Source of the DNA: Halopiger aswanensis
Lineage (GTDB): Archaea; Halobacteriota; Halobacteria; Halobacteriales; Natrialbaceae
Assembly (NCBI RefSeq): GCF_003610195.1
Contig: NZ_RAPO01000009.1
Coordinates: 1-51,537 of the forward strand
Direction: 5' to 3'
Length of the DNA stretch: 51,537 nt
Shown here: piece by piece, positions 1-9,366 of the stretch
Position numbering within the stretch: the stretch's first letter is position 1
Layout of the letters: every line of letters starts with the position of its first letter
Notes under the pieces: generated by a model
Seen by the model: only the letters and a program-made list of their open reading frames with translations
The model's database searches: none
What the model was told of the DNA's origin: nothing
Position numbers and translations under genes: made by a program

Positions 1-1670
1 TCGCGGACCGTCTGGCCGACGCGTTCGATCCAGATCCGGTCGATGTTCTCGTACTCGAGAATCTCGAGGACGGTGTCCATGTGCTCGTTAAACGACTCGA
101 CGGCCTCGCGCTCGATCCGGTCGATCCGGGTACGCAGGTCCTCGAGTTCGTCGCGGATCTCCTCGCGGCGAGCCTCGAGGTCGTCCTGCTCCTCGAGGGC
201 CGATTCGATCTCCTCGATCTCCTCGGTCGTCGTCTCCAGCTCCCGCTCGAGCCGCCCCAGCGAGAACTCGAGTTCGTTGGCTCGCTGGTTGAGTTCCAGC
301 AGGCTCTCCTCGTCTCCGTCCTCGTTTTCCTCGGGTTCGGCCTCGGCCTCCAGCTCCGCCGCCTCATCCTCGAGGGCGTCGATCTCGGTTTCCAGTTGTT
401 CCTGGCGCTCGGTTAGCTCCTCGAGACGGCCCTCGCGGCGGTCGATCTCGTTCTCGACATCGGCCAGCCGGTCACGGAGCTGGCGGCGTTTGCGTTCGGT
501 CTGTTCGATCTCCCGGCGGTCGGTCCGCAGCGATTTGATCCGCTCCTCGAGATCGGTGCGCTCGCTGCGTTTCTGCTCCTGAAGCGAGCGCAACCGCTCG
601 ATCGTCCCCTCGATCTCACTGCGCTGGACCTCACTGCCGCAGGTCCAGCACCGCACCGTCTCCTCGTCCTCCTCCTCGAGGAGGGCGTCGGTGACGGTGC
701 CGTCGGAACTCGACCCCGACGCGTCGTCGCCCTCGGCCAGTAACTCCCGGATTTCGGGGTGGGAACCCTCGAGCATCTCCTCGTTGAATTGGACGATGCT
801 CTGAAGCTGGTTGACGACAGTGTCGATCGACTGGGACTGGCGCTGGAGGCGGTCGATCTCCTCATTGATGGCCTCCTGATCCATCGCGTCGGACTCGGAG
901 AGGGCGTCGCGCTCGGCTTTGATCCCCTCGCGTTCTTCGCGCAGCGCCGCCAGGCTCTCCCGTTCGGTCTCGAGGTCGAAGCGGACGTCCTCGAGTTCGG
1001 AGCGGCGCTCGCGCAGTTCCTCGAGCTTTTCCTCGAGTTCGTCGGATTCGGCATGCTGGTCGTCGGCCTCGGCTTCGGTCTCCTCGATTTCGGCCTTGAC
1101 CGCCTCGAGTTCGGCGCGTTTCTCCTCGATCTGGTTTTCGATGTCGGTGCGCTGGCGCTCGAGGTCGGGGAGGTCGCGTTTGAGTGACTCGAGGCGCTCG
1201 AGTTCGTCGGTGATCTGGTCTTTTTCGGCGGTCAGCTGGGCGATTTCAGCTTCGATTTCGTCGGTGTCGACCGGCTGAAGCATGATCTCGCGGAGATCTC
1301 CTTCTGTCGTGACCGTGCGTCGGGCCGGGTTCGACTCGAGTAGGAAAGCGAACAGTTCGGCCGGTTCCGGATCCTCGAGATAGGGGTCACCGTCGGTGAC
1401 GACGGTGTTGCCGGCCCGTCGCAGCTGTCGTGTGTATGTTTCGCCGTTGAGCTCGAGTTCGACTTCACCTTCGTCGGCGTCGGCCTTGAGAGATGCCGAT
1501 TCGCTCCCGAGAGCAGCCATAAACGCCTGCAAAAGCGAGGTCCGGTTGGTCGCGTTTCGCCCTGTGAGAACGGAGACTCCATCGTCGAGTTCGACGGTTG
1601 TTTCACTTATTCCGCCGATATTCCGCGCCCGTAACTGCGCCTTTTGAAAGAGGGAGTTCTGCGAAGTCAT
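1..1670 (-). CDS. Archaea-specific SMC-related protein, 3' end outside window
   Basis: SMC/Rad50-type coiled-coil ATPase, probably a DNA-binding or structural protein. The start ATG is the complement of 1668-1670 (MTSQNSLFQKAQLRARNIGG). Residues 1-110 form the N-terminal ATPase half, with a divergent P-loop GRNATNRTS instead of GxxxxGKS/T. Two long Glu/Arg/Leu-rich coiled coils follow, separated by a zinc-hook-like CWTCGSEV. The reading frame stays open to base 1, so the C-terminal ATPase half with Walker B and the signature motif is not seen. Family knowledge: haloarchaea encode several such 'archaea-specific SMC-related' proteins, some linked to cell shape. The frame is long, uninterrupted and has typical haloarchaeal codon use. 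The forward-strand reading frames over it are Ser/Leu-rich artefacts. Confidence 0.85.
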   Translation of the reverse strand, partial: MTSQNSLFQKAQLRARNIGGISETTVELDDGVSVLTGRNATNRTSLLQAFMAALGSESASLKADADEGEVELELNGETYTRQLRRAGNTVVTDGDPYLEDPEPAELFAFLLESNPARRTVTTEGDLREIMLQPVDTDEIEAEIAQLTAEKDQITDELERLESLKRDLPDLERQRTDIENQIEEKRAELEAVKAEIEETEAEADDQHAESDELEEKLEELRERRSELEDVRFDLETERESLAALREEREGIKAERDALSESDAMDQEAINEEIDRLQRQSQSIDTVVNQLQSIVQFNEEMLEGSHPEIRELLAEGDDASGSSSDGTVTDALLEEEDEETVRCWTCGSEVQRSEIEGTIERLRSLQEQKRSERTDLEERIKSLRTDRREIEQTERKRRQLRDRLADVENEIDRREGRLEELTERQEQLETEIDALEDEAAELEAEAEPEENEDGDEESLLELNQRANELEFSLGRLERELETTTEEIEEIESALEEQDDLEARREEIRDELEDLRTRIDRIEREAVESFNEHMDTVLEILEYENIDRIWIERVGQTVR

Positions 1671-1728
1671 TGTAAGATTGATTCCTACTCGAGTAATAAA
1701 ATTTCGGCGTTAAAAAGCGTTACCTGTA

Positions 1729-2450
1729 GGTCACTACCTAATTCTGCACCTCCTCAATTGGCACAGTTCGTTGAGATCTTGATTCGGTCTTTGGCGGTTA
1801 TAGTAATTCACTGATTGTTCAATATACTCTCGGACGCTCGCCCGACTGCCAATTCACAAATTACGGAAGCGGTCTATACGTATCTTGAGGGTATGAAACC
1901 CTCTTCCATGAATTATCGGTCGGTATAGTTTATCGATTGATTAGTCAGATGGCCAAGTTGATCAATAAGAAACTTAGACCCGAAGAAATCGTGTTTCTCT
2001 CGGGTTTTCTGCAGTTACATAGTCACCATATTATTTATATATAATCAAATAATGAGACATCGAGAATCAACTTTGTCACCGAGTATTATTGCACTATTTA
2101 GCCAATATTACTCGCCACTGATCTTGACAGTGGTTCCGTCGACAGCGACCCGCAACGGCGACGCTGTCGGCGGGTCGCGTCCGCTGTCAGCCAGCCGATG
2201 CACCAGTTCCAAACCGCTCCGTAAGAGCGTTCAACGCCTAATTCAGCGAGAATCGTTGTTTCCTCCCGAAGCAAACAATCGGTCTGATGGAGATGGACGG
2301 CAAACGCCCTGATGGGCGTCGCTGTCCGCTCGTTCTCCCAAACTTCTTCTAGATCCACTTCGTAGCTCCCGCTAAGCAGGTTTGCGGGCATCCTAACCAC
2401 TTCACTCAATGACCTGCTCGTTTCTCAAACTGGCTCGACTAGACATTGCC
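1729..2450 (-). mobile_element. Decayed IS6-family insertion element
   Basis: The 722-bp span has the size of an IS6-family element and is in advanced decay. The N-terminal part of the transposase (complement of 2098-2409) still reads ERSYGAVWNW. The frame then shifts, and the next frame reads ADSGRDPPTASPLRVAVDGT followed by a stop, matching the catalytic-domain entry of haloarchaeal IS6 transposases. Around 1864-1905 the bases align with the relic at 49.96 kb (AAGCGGTC... GAAACC), and 1742-1812 keeps the C-terminal YYNRQRPNQDLN. The ends resemble inverted repeats: CTAGACATTGCC at 2439-2450 and GGTCACTACCTA at 1729-1740, compared with GGCACTGTCTAG at 49822. The middle (1815-2097) is A/T-rich and strongly mutated. 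No functional transposase remains. Confidence 0.8.
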
Positions 2451-2790
2451 ACAACATCGAATGTTCCGTCGATAACACTGATTACCCGTTGAAAATCCTT
2501 GACGACGACAACTATCGATCCCAAATGACCTATAATATATTTTATTAACCTATATTTTTACTATTTTTAAATAATTTTATATATGGAAAATACTTCTAAA
2601 GCGTGGCTAAAAGATCCCGCTGTCCGACACGGCTCACGCAAAATTAACGCAGCCCCGGTAACGTGCGTGTTGCTTGCGTCTCTCGTGAGCGGTACCCAAA
2701 TCGGTGACTCGAAAGGGGACGGGCGGAATCACGAGTACCTCTGAGAACGATCGGCCGTGACCGATCGTCGGCTGCCAGTTCGAACACCGC
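2451..2790. other. Gene-free A/T-rich spacer
   Basis: No convincing gene. Bases 2525-2585 are almost pure A/T, unlike the flanking GC-rich DNA. The remainder leads to the promoter of the DUF624-like gene. Confidence 0.5.
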
Positions 2791-2792
2791 TT

Positions 2793-2801
2793 GTTTTATT
2801 T
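2793..2801 (+). promoter_or_regulatory. TATA-like box of the DUF624-like gene
   Basis: GTTTTATTT lies about 27 bases before the ATG at 2825. That spacing fits a leaderless haloarchaeal transcript and favours 2825 over the ATG at 2801 as the start. Confidence 0.5.
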
Positions 2802-2824
2802 TGGGAGCCACCAGTACGTCGGTA

Positions 2825-3499
2825 ATGCCAAAAGATTGGCCAAGTCCCATCGCGACTGGACTAACGTGGGCTCGGGTCCTGTACGCCGAGTTTCTCACCG
2901 TTATCGTTATCTGCCTTCTGGCGATAGTAGCGTCACTACCGCTCGTGACCGTCGGGTCGGCCATTCTCGCGTCTGTCGACGTGCTGACGACGGTTATCAC
3001 CCGTCGCGACACAGGTGCACCGCCTTCCGAGCGGGCCCGTGCTCGGCTGTTCGTCGAGGCATTCAAGCGGAACCTTCAGGCGGGGATGCCATTCAGTTTC
3101 CTCCTGATCGCGGTCGGCGGAGTGACGGCGTTTTACTACGTCGTTGGTGGGGCGCGTCAGCAGGGAGGGCTGCTTTTGCTTGCGCTCCTAGGGATGTACG
3201 GCGTCATCTGTATACTCGCGTTGGCGTATCGGGTCGGGAGTTTCCGGGCACGCACTTCATCGCCGCCGTCGACGGTCGACACACTTCGGATGGCCGGTCG
3301 CTCCTTCGCAACGCCCCTGTCATACACGGTACTTTGGCTAGTTTCCATCGCCGGACTCCTCGCGATTGCGACCGTCTCGCTGATACTAATTCCCTTGACG
3401 ATGTTCGGTGTCCTCGCAGTCGGCGAGGTCGTCGCCTTCGAAGAGGTAGTGGGCGAGGGAGCAAAATCCGTTGCGCCTGAAACAGGTATAGAGCGGTAA
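2825..3499 (+). CDS. DUF624 (YesL-like) membrane protein
   Basis: About 224 residues beginning MPKDWPSPIATGLTWARVLY. Four to five hydrophobic segments are visible (roughly residues 17-50, 85-105, 115-135, 165-210). The intervening stretch PSERARARLFVEAFKRNL and the overall layout are those of YesL/DUF624 proteins, small integral membrane proteins found beside CUT1 sugar ABC transporters. Their biochemical role is not established. The gene faces the ABC operon and ends 10 bases from the end of the last permease gene, so the two transcripts converge. A TATA-like box places the start at 2825. The assignment rests on length, topology and context. Confidence 0.65.
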   Translation: MPKDWPSPIATGLTWARVLYAEFLTVIVICLLAIVASLPLVTVGSAILASVDVLTTVITRRDTGAPPSERARARLFVEAFKRNLQAGMPFSFLLIAVGGVTAFYYVVGGARQQGGLLLLALLGMYGVICILALAYRVGSFRARTSSPPSTVDTLRMAGRSFATPLSYTVLWLVSIAGLLAIATVSLILIPLTMFGVLAVGEVVAFEEVVGEGAKSVAPETGIER

Positions 3500-3508
3500 A
3501 GGGGTCTA

Positions 3509-4369
3509 TTACCCCTTCATGCCGCTGAGCGTCATGCCGCGGATGAAGTACCGCTGCGCCGAGAGGAAAACGGCTATCACGGGCAGCACGATGACGGCGG
3601 CGGCGGCCATCACTAGCCCCCACTCGGTGAAGTACTGATTCCGCACCGTGAACAGCGCTACCGGGAGCGTGTACATCGACCTGTCGCTTGCGATGATCAG
3701 CGGCCACTCGAAGTTCTTCCACGTGGTCACGAACGTGTAGATGCCGAGCGTGGCGAGTGCAGGCTTCGCGAGCGGGAGGTAAACCCTGTAGAACGTTTGG
3801 AACTCGTTGCATCCGTCAATCTTCGCGGCATCGCCGAGTGCGGACGGGAGATTCTTGAAGTGCTGGCGCAACAGGAATATCCCGAGGGGATTCGCGATCA
3901 TCGGCGCGATCAGCCCCTGGTAGGTGTTCACCCAGCCGAGGTTAGACAGGAGAATATACACAGGGATGAGCGTCACCATCGCGGGGACCATTATCGTCGC
4001 GACGAAGAGCAAGAACAGCTTCTCGCGACCGACAAACTCGATTTTAGCCAGGGCATACCCGGCAAGGCTGTCGAACACGAGGTTGAACGCAGTAACGGTG
4101 CCGGCGAACAAGATGGTGTTGAGGAACCACCTGCCGACGGGCTGAGTCGCGAACAGTTCCTCGAAGTTTGCGAGTGTCACGCTCTGAGGAAGCAGCGAGA
4201 CACCTCCCGCGGTCGGGTCCGCGCTCAGCGCAGTCGACACCATCCACCAGAACGGAAGCGACCAGAGCAGCGCGCCGAGCGTGACGGACCCGTACAAAAG
4301 TGTCGTCTTCGACCAGTACCGAATACCGGATCGCTCGTAGCCCGGATACTCGTAGTTCGATTTCGGCAT
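3509..4369 (-). CDS. Sugar ABC transporter permease, MalG type (CUT1)
   Basis: Inner-membrane subunit of a carbohydrate importer, 286 residues with six predicted membrane helices. The EAA loop that docks on the ATPase reads DAAKIDGCNEFQTFYRVYLP (about residues 180-200), and the C-terminus FLSAQRYFIRGMTLSGMKG is typical of MalG-like proteins. It is the last gene of a minus-strand operon: binding protein, ATPase, MalF-like permease, then this gene. Its start overlaps the stop of the upstream permease by one base, so translation is probably coupled. The substrate cannot be read from the permease. The neighbouring galactosidases suggest a galactoside. Confidence 0.9.
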   Translation of the reverse strand: MPKSNYEYPGYERSGIRYWSKTTLLYGSVTLGALLWSLPFWWMVSTALSADPTAGGVSLLPQSVTLANFEELFATQPVGRWFLNTILFAGTVTAFNLVFDSLAGYALAKIEFVGREKLFLLFVATIMVPAMVTLIPVYILLSNLGWVNTYQGLIAPMIANPLGIFLLRQHFKNLPSALGDAAKIDGCNEFQTFYRVYLPLAKPALATLGIYTFVTTWKNFEWPLIIASDRSMYTLPVALFTVRNQYFTEWGLVMAAAAVIVLPVIAVFLSAQRYFIRGMTLSGMKG

Positions 4370-5394
4370 CAGTAGCTCACCTCCTCTTGCTGTTCAAGAC
4401 GGTACCGGAAGTAGCTGAACACGAAGACGACGGCGAAAAGCAGGAACGCCATCGCCGTCGCCCGCCCGAAACTGCTCTGGACGAACGCCGTCTCGTAGAT
4501 CAGGACGACGATAGTCGTCGTCGCGCGGGCCGGACCGCCCTCCGCGAAGGCGAGAGCGATTCCGAACACCTGGAACGTCCCGATGATGGCGAGAACGGTC
4601 ACGAAAAAGTGCGTGTTCCGAAGGTTTGGCCACGTCACGTGACGGATCCGTTGGAGTCCATTTGCCCCGTCGATCCGCGCTGCTTCGTACAGCTCGTCCG
4701 GGATGTTCTGGAGCCCGGCGAGATACAGTATCATGTTGAACCCGATCCCGCCCCAGAGCCCAATGAGCATCAGGGCACCGAGCGCAGTATCGGGGCTGTT
4801 CGCCCAGCCGTAAGCAAGCCCCAGCGGCCGGAGGAACTCATTGATGACGCCGTTCTCGGAGAGAACCCAGCGCCAGATGACACCACTCGCTGCTGCCGAC
4901 AGCATCACCGGGAGAAAGTAGGCAGCGCGGTACACCTTCTTCCCGCGGATACGACTGTCAAGTGCGAGTGCCACAAGGAACCCGCCGACGATCTGGACCG
5001 GTACTACGACCGCCGTGTACAACACCGTGTTGCGCACGGCGAACCACCAGAGGCTGTAGGAAGGGCTGCTGAGCGACGCCCAGTCGTTCGCCCACGGCCA
5101 CGGTTGGAGGATATCGGCGTAGTTCCCGACCGGGAGCCTGACTCCGTATATTTCCGTCCAGTACAGCTCGCCGGTTCCCAAGAACAGGTTCCACTCCTGA
5201 AACGAGAGCACGAACGCGTACACGATCGGCCCAAGCAGGAACATGGTGAACGCGACGACGTTCGGAATGACGAAGAGGAATCCGGCGAGGTTGTTCTCCT
5301 CGGTCGGCCGGTCGACGAGGTTGCTCAGCGCCGTCCGGATCGACGTCCCGAGGCGACTGGCCGACAGTTCGTCGGACTCTGACGGCGTGCTCAT
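4369..5394 (-). CDS. Sugar ABC transporter permease, MalF type (CUT1)
   Basis: Partner permease, 341 residues. A hydrophilic N-terminus of about 45 residues precedes the first membrane helix (AGFLFVIPNVVAFTMFLLGP). The EAA loop is EAARIDGANGLQRIRHVTWP near residue 240. It overlaps the ATPase gene by four bases and the MalG-like gene by one base, the usual sign of one co-translated operon. With its partner it forms the membrane channel energised by the ATPase encoded at 5391-6587. Confidence 0.9.
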   Translation of the reverse strand: MSTPSESDELSASRLGTSIRTALSNLVDRPTEENNLAGFLFVIPNVVAFTMFLLGPIVYAFVLSFQEWNLFLGTGELYWTEIYGVRLPVGNYADILQPWPWANDWASLSSPSYSLWWFAVRNTVLYTAVVVPVQIVGGFLVALALDSRIRGKKVYRAAYFLPVMLSAAASGVIWRWVLSENGVINEFLRPLGLAYGWANSPDTALGALMLIGLWGGIGFNMILYLAGLQNIPDELYEAARIDGANGLQRIRHVTWPNLRNTHFFVTVLAIIGTFQVFGIALAFAEGGPARATTTIVVLIYETAFVQSSFGRATAMAFLLFAVVFVFSYFRYRLEQQEEVSY

Positions 5395-6587
5395 CGATTC
5401 TCACCGGTTCCCGATCCGTCCGTGAGAGCGTTCCCGCCCGAGTTCGACCGCGACCCGATGACGCCCGTCGCCGTCTCCTCGGTTCGAGTTCGGTTGAAGA
5501 CGGTCTGGCCAGTCTCGCCGTCAAAGGCGTGGACGTGGTCCGCGGGGAGTGTGACTCGGACGCGGTCCCCTTCTCGCACGCGCTGTCCGCCTGCGACGGT
5601 CGCTACCACCTCGCCGAGTTCGTGGTCGAGATGAAGGACGTTCTCGTTGCCCATCGGCTCGACGATGCTTGCGGTGAACTCCGTCGTCCGTGGGCCTGGT
5701 TCCTCGGTGAGAACGACGTCCTCGGGTCGGATACCCAGCGTAAGCGAGTCCCCGCGCAGGTCGCGGTCAAGCGCCTCGCGCTGTGCGTCGGTCGGTTCGT
5801 ACGTGAATCCCGGGAGCTGAATGTTCTCGCCGTCGAAGGTAGCTTCCAAGATGTTCATCGACGGCGACCCAATGAACGTGGCGACGAACTCGTTCGCCGG
5901 CTCGTAGTACATTTCCATCGGCGTGCCCACCTGTTGGAGTTCTCCGCCGGCAAGAACGGCGATGCGGTCGCCCATCGTCATCGCTTCGGTCTGGTCGTGG
6001 GTGACGTAGACGGTTGTCGCCTCCAGCTCATCGTGGAGTTCCTGAAGCTCGGTTCGCATCTGCGTCCTGAGCTTCGCATCGAGGTTACTCAGCGGCTCGT
6101 CCATCAGGAACACCGCAGGGTCACGAACGATGGCCCGGCCGAGGGCAACTCGCTGCTGTTGGCCACCGGAGAGCGCCCGTGGTCGTCGGTCGAGCAGCTC
6201 GCTGATGTCCAACAGCTCTGCCGCCTCCTCGACGCGACGCGTTATCTCCTCGTCGTCGAGGTCGGTCGTCATCTTCAGCCCGAACCGCATGTTCCCGGCG
6301 ACCGTTTTTTGCGGGTAAAGCGCGTAGTTCTGAAACACCATCGCAATGTCGCGATCCTTCGGTTTGACGTCCGTAACGTCGCGGTCTCCGATGTAAATAT
6401 TCCCTTCGCTCACCGTTTCGAGTCCGGCGATGGTGCGGAGCGTTGTCGACTTCCCGCAACCGGATGGGCCAACGAGGACGAGAAACTCGCCATCACGAAT
6501 GTCGATCGAGAGATCGTCCACGGCCACGATGGTGTCGTCGCCGCTGTCGAAGCGCTTCGTCACACCGTCAATAGTCGTTTGAGCCAT
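5391..6587 (-). CDS. Sugar ABC transporter ATP-binding protein (MalK/UgpC/MsmX type)
   Basis: ATPase of the importer, 398 residues. Walker A is GPSGCGKST (about 40-48), the Q-loop FQNYALYPQ, the signature LSGGQQQRVALGRAI and Walker B VFLMDEPLSNLD, with the switch His in YVTHDQTEAM. A C-terminal MalK-type regulatory domain of about 150 residues follows (GIRPEDVVLTEEPG). It lies 2 bases after the binding-protein gene and overlaps the next permease by four bases. A close relative of the same type is encoded in the second locus at 36436-37536. Confidence 0.95.
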   Translation of the reverse strand: MAQTTIDGVTKRFDSGDDTIVAVDDLSIDIRDGEFLVLVGPSGCGKSTTLRTIAGLETVSEGNIYIGDRDVTDVKPKDRDIAMVFQNYALYPQKTVAGNMRFGLKMTTDLDDEEITRRVEEAAELLDISELLDRRPRALSGGQQQRVALGRAIVRDPAVFLMDEPLSNLDAKLRTQMRTELQELHDELEATTVYVTHDQTEAMTMGDRIAVLAGGELQQVGTPMEMYYEPANEFVATFIGSPSMNILEATFDGENIQLPGFTYEPTDAQREALDRDLRGDSLTLGIRPEDVVLTEEPGPRTTEFTASIVEPMGNENVLHLDHELGEVVATVAGGQRVREGDRVRVTLPADHVHAFDGETGQTVFNRTRTEETATGVIGSRSNSGGNALTDGSGTGENR

Positions 6588-6589
6588 CG

Positions 6590-7927
6590 TCAGAGTTCAG
6601 AGTTGATCTGGCGCTCGGCGTCGGTCATCGCGGTTTCGGGGTCTTTGTCACCGGTCAGAACAGCCTCCGCTTCGTTCATGATCGTGTCGAGGATCATCGG
6701 CGTCTGCGGTCCGAACACCATCGGGTGGGCGACGTCGCCGAGGTCACCCAACCCGGAGAGCAGGTGCCGGTCATCGTAGAAGTCACGATCCAGAAGCGAC
6801 TGTCGTGACGGGAGCGCCGTGCCGGTACTAACCCAGTCCCACATGCCCTCCTCGTCGGTGAGCGCCTTGATCAGGCCAAGAGAAGCATCCGGAGCATCCG
6901 TGTTCGCGGAGGCCGCCCATGCGGTCGTGAATGAGATGGTGGCTTCCTCGCCGCCTTCTGGGATGGGCATCCCCACCTCGGTCGCCTCATAGAGGTCGCT
7001 GTACTCCTGTTCAAGTGTAGACACGGACCACGCACCGGTCATTGCCATGCTGATCGTTTCCGCGTCCATGGCGGGTGGTGCCCACGTCGAATCAAGGTCG
7101 CTGCCGTAGATTCCGGCGAGGTCGTCCTCGACGAGGTCGTTCAGGAACGCCATGGCCTCGACGGCCTCCTGTGATCCGACCACCGCTTCGCTGCCGTCCT
7201 CAGAGAGGACGTTCCCGCCGTTCTGCAGGATAAGTTGAATGAGCGTGTTTCGGGGCTGGCTCCCGACCGCCATCGGGTAGTCCACGTCAGTCGACTCACC
7301 GATTGCTTCAAGGACGCTCCGGAGCTCGCTCCAAGTCTCCGGTGCGGACACGCCCGCTTCCTCCAAGTGGTTCGTATTGTAGAAGAGCCCAACCGGCGTG
7401 AAATCCTTCGGGATCCCGTAGACTGAGCCCTCGTAGGTGAACGGCTCGAGCAAGTTATCGAGGATGTCGTCCAAGTCGTAGTCGTCGGCGTCTCGCAGAT
7501 CGGACCCGACCGAGAGGAGCGCGCCGTTCCGCATGAATGTCGGCGCCTCGTCGGAGATCAGGTAGAAGACATCCGGCTCCTCGTTTCCGGCGAACTGCGT
7601 CTGGAGGTTTTGCGAGTACTGATCGTAAGGCGTGTTCTGGTACTCGACCTCGACACCCTCCGCCGAATTCCCGTAGCTGTTCAGGATCTCCGTGACTATC
7701 TCGCGTTCGACCCCCTCGCCCCAACTGGCGGCGGTTAAGGTCGTCGTTTCGCTGGATCCTTCGGTCGCATCTCCGCCACTGGAGTCGCTCCCGTCGCCCG
7801 AGCCGGTACTACCGCCGTCACCGCTACAGCCGGCGAGACCGACCACCGCACCGGTGCCGATGAGTTTCGCGAGCGACCGCCTGCTCAGCCGAGACTGACT
7901 GCCCACAGTATTGCTGCTGTTTGTCAT
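6590..7927 (-). CDS. Sugar-binding lipoprotein of ABC transporter, Tat-exported
   Basis: Extracellular solute-binding protein family 1, 445 residues. The N-terminus has a twin-arginine motif (RLSRRSLAKLIG) and a lipobox (VVGLAGC) near residue 34, followed by a Gly/Ser/Asp-rich linker, as usual for haloarchaeal lipid-anchored binding proteins. The mature domain has the TAASWGEG start and the long alpha/beta bilobal layout of CUT1 binding proteins. It is the first gene of the operon and is divergent from the GH4 gene, with which it shares a 131-bp promoter region. A TATA-like ATTATAAATAGG lies at about 7953-7964 on the complement. Confidence 0.92.
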   Translation of the reverse strand: MTNSSNTVGSQSRLSRRSLAKLIGTGAVVGLAGCSGDGGSTGSGDGSDSSGGDATEGSSETTTLTAASWGEGVEREIVTEILNSYGNSAEGVEVEYQNTPYDQYSQNLQTQFAGNEEPDVFYLISDEAPTFMRNGALLSVGSDLRDADDYDLDDILDNLLEPFTYEGSVYGIPKDFTPVGLFYNTNHLEEAGVSAPETWSELRSVLEAIGESTDVDYPMAVGSQPRNTLIQLILQNGGNVLSEDGSEAVVGSQEAVEAMAFLNDLVEDDLAGIYGSDLDSTWAPPAMDAETISMAMTGAWSVSTLEQEYSDLYEATEVGMPIPEGGEEATISFTTAWAASANTDAPDASLGLIKALTDEEGMWDWVSTGTALPSRQSLLDRDFYDDRHLLSGLGDLGDVAHPMVFGPQTPMILDTIMNEAEAVLTGDKDPETAMTDAERQINSEL

Positions 7928-8058
7928 GGTGTGACTCTGCTCTGTATGTCTAACTAATCCTATTTATAATTTATGACGGCGGCTGTGACCACGGCTCGTG
8001 GGGCATACACTCCGTCGACACATACATTTATTAATCCTTCATTTTTAGCATTCTTTGT
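7928..8058. promoter_or_regulatory. Divergent promoter region (ABC operon / GH4 gene)
   Basis: This 131-bp spacer holds a TATA-like box toward the ABC operon (ATTATAAATAGG, complement of about 7953-7964) and one toward the GH4 gene (CATTTATTAAT, about 8024-8034). The second lies about 27 bases before the ATG at 8059, so that transcript is probably leaderless. I see no copy of the GTTCA-N7-TGAAC operator found further downstream. Confidence 0.6.
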
Positions 8059-9366
8059 ATGCCCCAAATCACGTTCATCGGAGCGGGTAGTATGGTGTTT
8101 GCTACCAAAATCGTCGGCGACATCCTCTCGTTCGACGAACTCTCCGACAGCACGATCGTATTGATGGACATCGACGAACACCGACTGGACCAGACGGCAC
8201 GGGTTGCGGAAGCGATCGTCGAGAACGAGGGTCTCGACGCGACGGTGGAGTCGACGACCGACCGGCTCGATGCACTGGAGGACGCAGATTACGTTCTCAA
8301 TATGATCAACGTCGGCGGGACCGAGCCGTTTGAAAACGAGATCCGCATCCCCGAGCGGTATGGGGTCAAGCAGGCTATCGGTGACACGATCGGACCGGGC
8401 GGCATCTTCCGGGGGCTCCGGACGATTCCAACGATGCTGGACATCGCAGGCGACATGGAGGAAGTATGTCCCGATGCGCTGTTGTTGAACTACACGAACC
8501 CCATGTCGATCCTGTGCCAAGCGATGTTCGAAGCGACCGACATCGAAACGGTCGGCCTCTGCCACAGTGTCCCCCACACCGCCGAGGCCATTGCCGACTA
8601 CGTCGGTGTTCCCGAAGACGAACTAGAGTACTGGGTCGCCGGCGTTAACCACGTCGCGTGGTTCCTCGAGGTGACACACGACGGCGAGAGCCTCTACCCA
8701 GAACTCCGCGACGCCGGCGACCGACCCGAGACTTACGACCGAGACACGGTTCGCTTCGAGATGCTGGACCACTTCGGCTACTTCCCGACCGAGTCCTCTC
8801 ATCACATGTCTGAATACGTCCCGTACTTCCGTACCGACGAGACGACGATAGAAGCGATGACGGGTACCGATTACGCTGAACGGATGCCAACCGCGACGTA
8901 CCTTGAGGGGTGGAAGGAACGCTCCGAGGAACGCGACGATCCGGACCTGAACGTCGATCTCGACGAGGTTAGCGCCGAGCGGTCGGAGGAGTACGCATCG
9001 CGACTCATCCACTCCCTCGAAACAGACACCCCCCGTCGGTTCAATCTCAACGTCAGCAACGAGACGAACGCGATTGAATCGCTACCCGCGGACGCTTGCG
9101 TCGAGGTGCCCGTCCTCGCCGACGGGACCGGTATCCACCCGTGTTCAGTCGGCGAGCTCCCCAAATCGATCCGGACGTTCCCACAGCAGCACACAGCCGT
9201 CTACCAGCTTGTCGTCGAAGGCGCGTTGGAGAATGATCGTGCGAAGGTGCACCGCGCGGTCAAACAGGACCCGCTGACCGCCGCACAGCTGACACTGCCG
9301 GAGATTCACGAGATGACCGAGGAACTGCTGGCGGCCAACGAACCGTATCTGCCGCGGCTTGAGTGA
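8059..9366 (+). CDS. GH4 family alpha-galactosidase, MelA-like
   Basis: NAD- and divalent-metal-dependent glycosidase of family 4, cytoplasmic, 435 residues. The N-terminal Rossmann motif is FIGAGSMVFATKIV. The family motif NYTNPM lies at about 144-149. CHS at 168-170 marks the alpha-galactosidase subgroup; in this family the residue after CH separates substrate classes. GVNH near 195-198 supplies the metal-binding His. Length matches MelA/AglA (430-450). The neighbourhood fits: ABC transporter, sulfatase and GH42 beta-galactosidase. The alternative of an alpha-glucosidase of the same family is less likely given CHS. Confidence 0.88.
   Translation: MPQITFIGAGSMVFATKIVGDILSFDELSDSTIVLMDIDEHRLDQTARVAEAIVENEGLDATVESTTDRLDALEDADYVLNMINVGGTEPFENEIRIPERYGVKQAIGDTIGPGGIFRGLRTIPTMLDIAGDMEEVCPDALLLNYTNPMSILCQAMFEATDIETVGLCHSVPHTAEAIADYVGVPEDELEYWVAGVNHVAWFLEVTHDGESLYPELRDAGDRPETYDRDTVRFEMLDHFGYFPTESSHHMSEYVPYFRTDETTIEAMTGTDYAERMPTATYLEGWKERSEERDDPDLNVDLDEVSAERSEEYASRLIHSLETDTPRRFNLNVSNETNAIESLPADACVEVPVLADGTGIHPCSVGELPKSIRTFPQQHTAVYQLVVEGALENDRAKVHRAVKQDPLTAAQLTLPEIHEMTEELLAANEPYLPRLE

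Noticed and set aside
4300-5382. 360-residue Arg/Glu-rich plus-strand frame
   Set aside because: Antisense to the MalF-like permease; the composition is typical of a shadow frame.
5529-6779. 416-residue plus-strand frame over the ABC ATPase
   Set aside because: Antisense to a complete ABC ATPase with all motifs.
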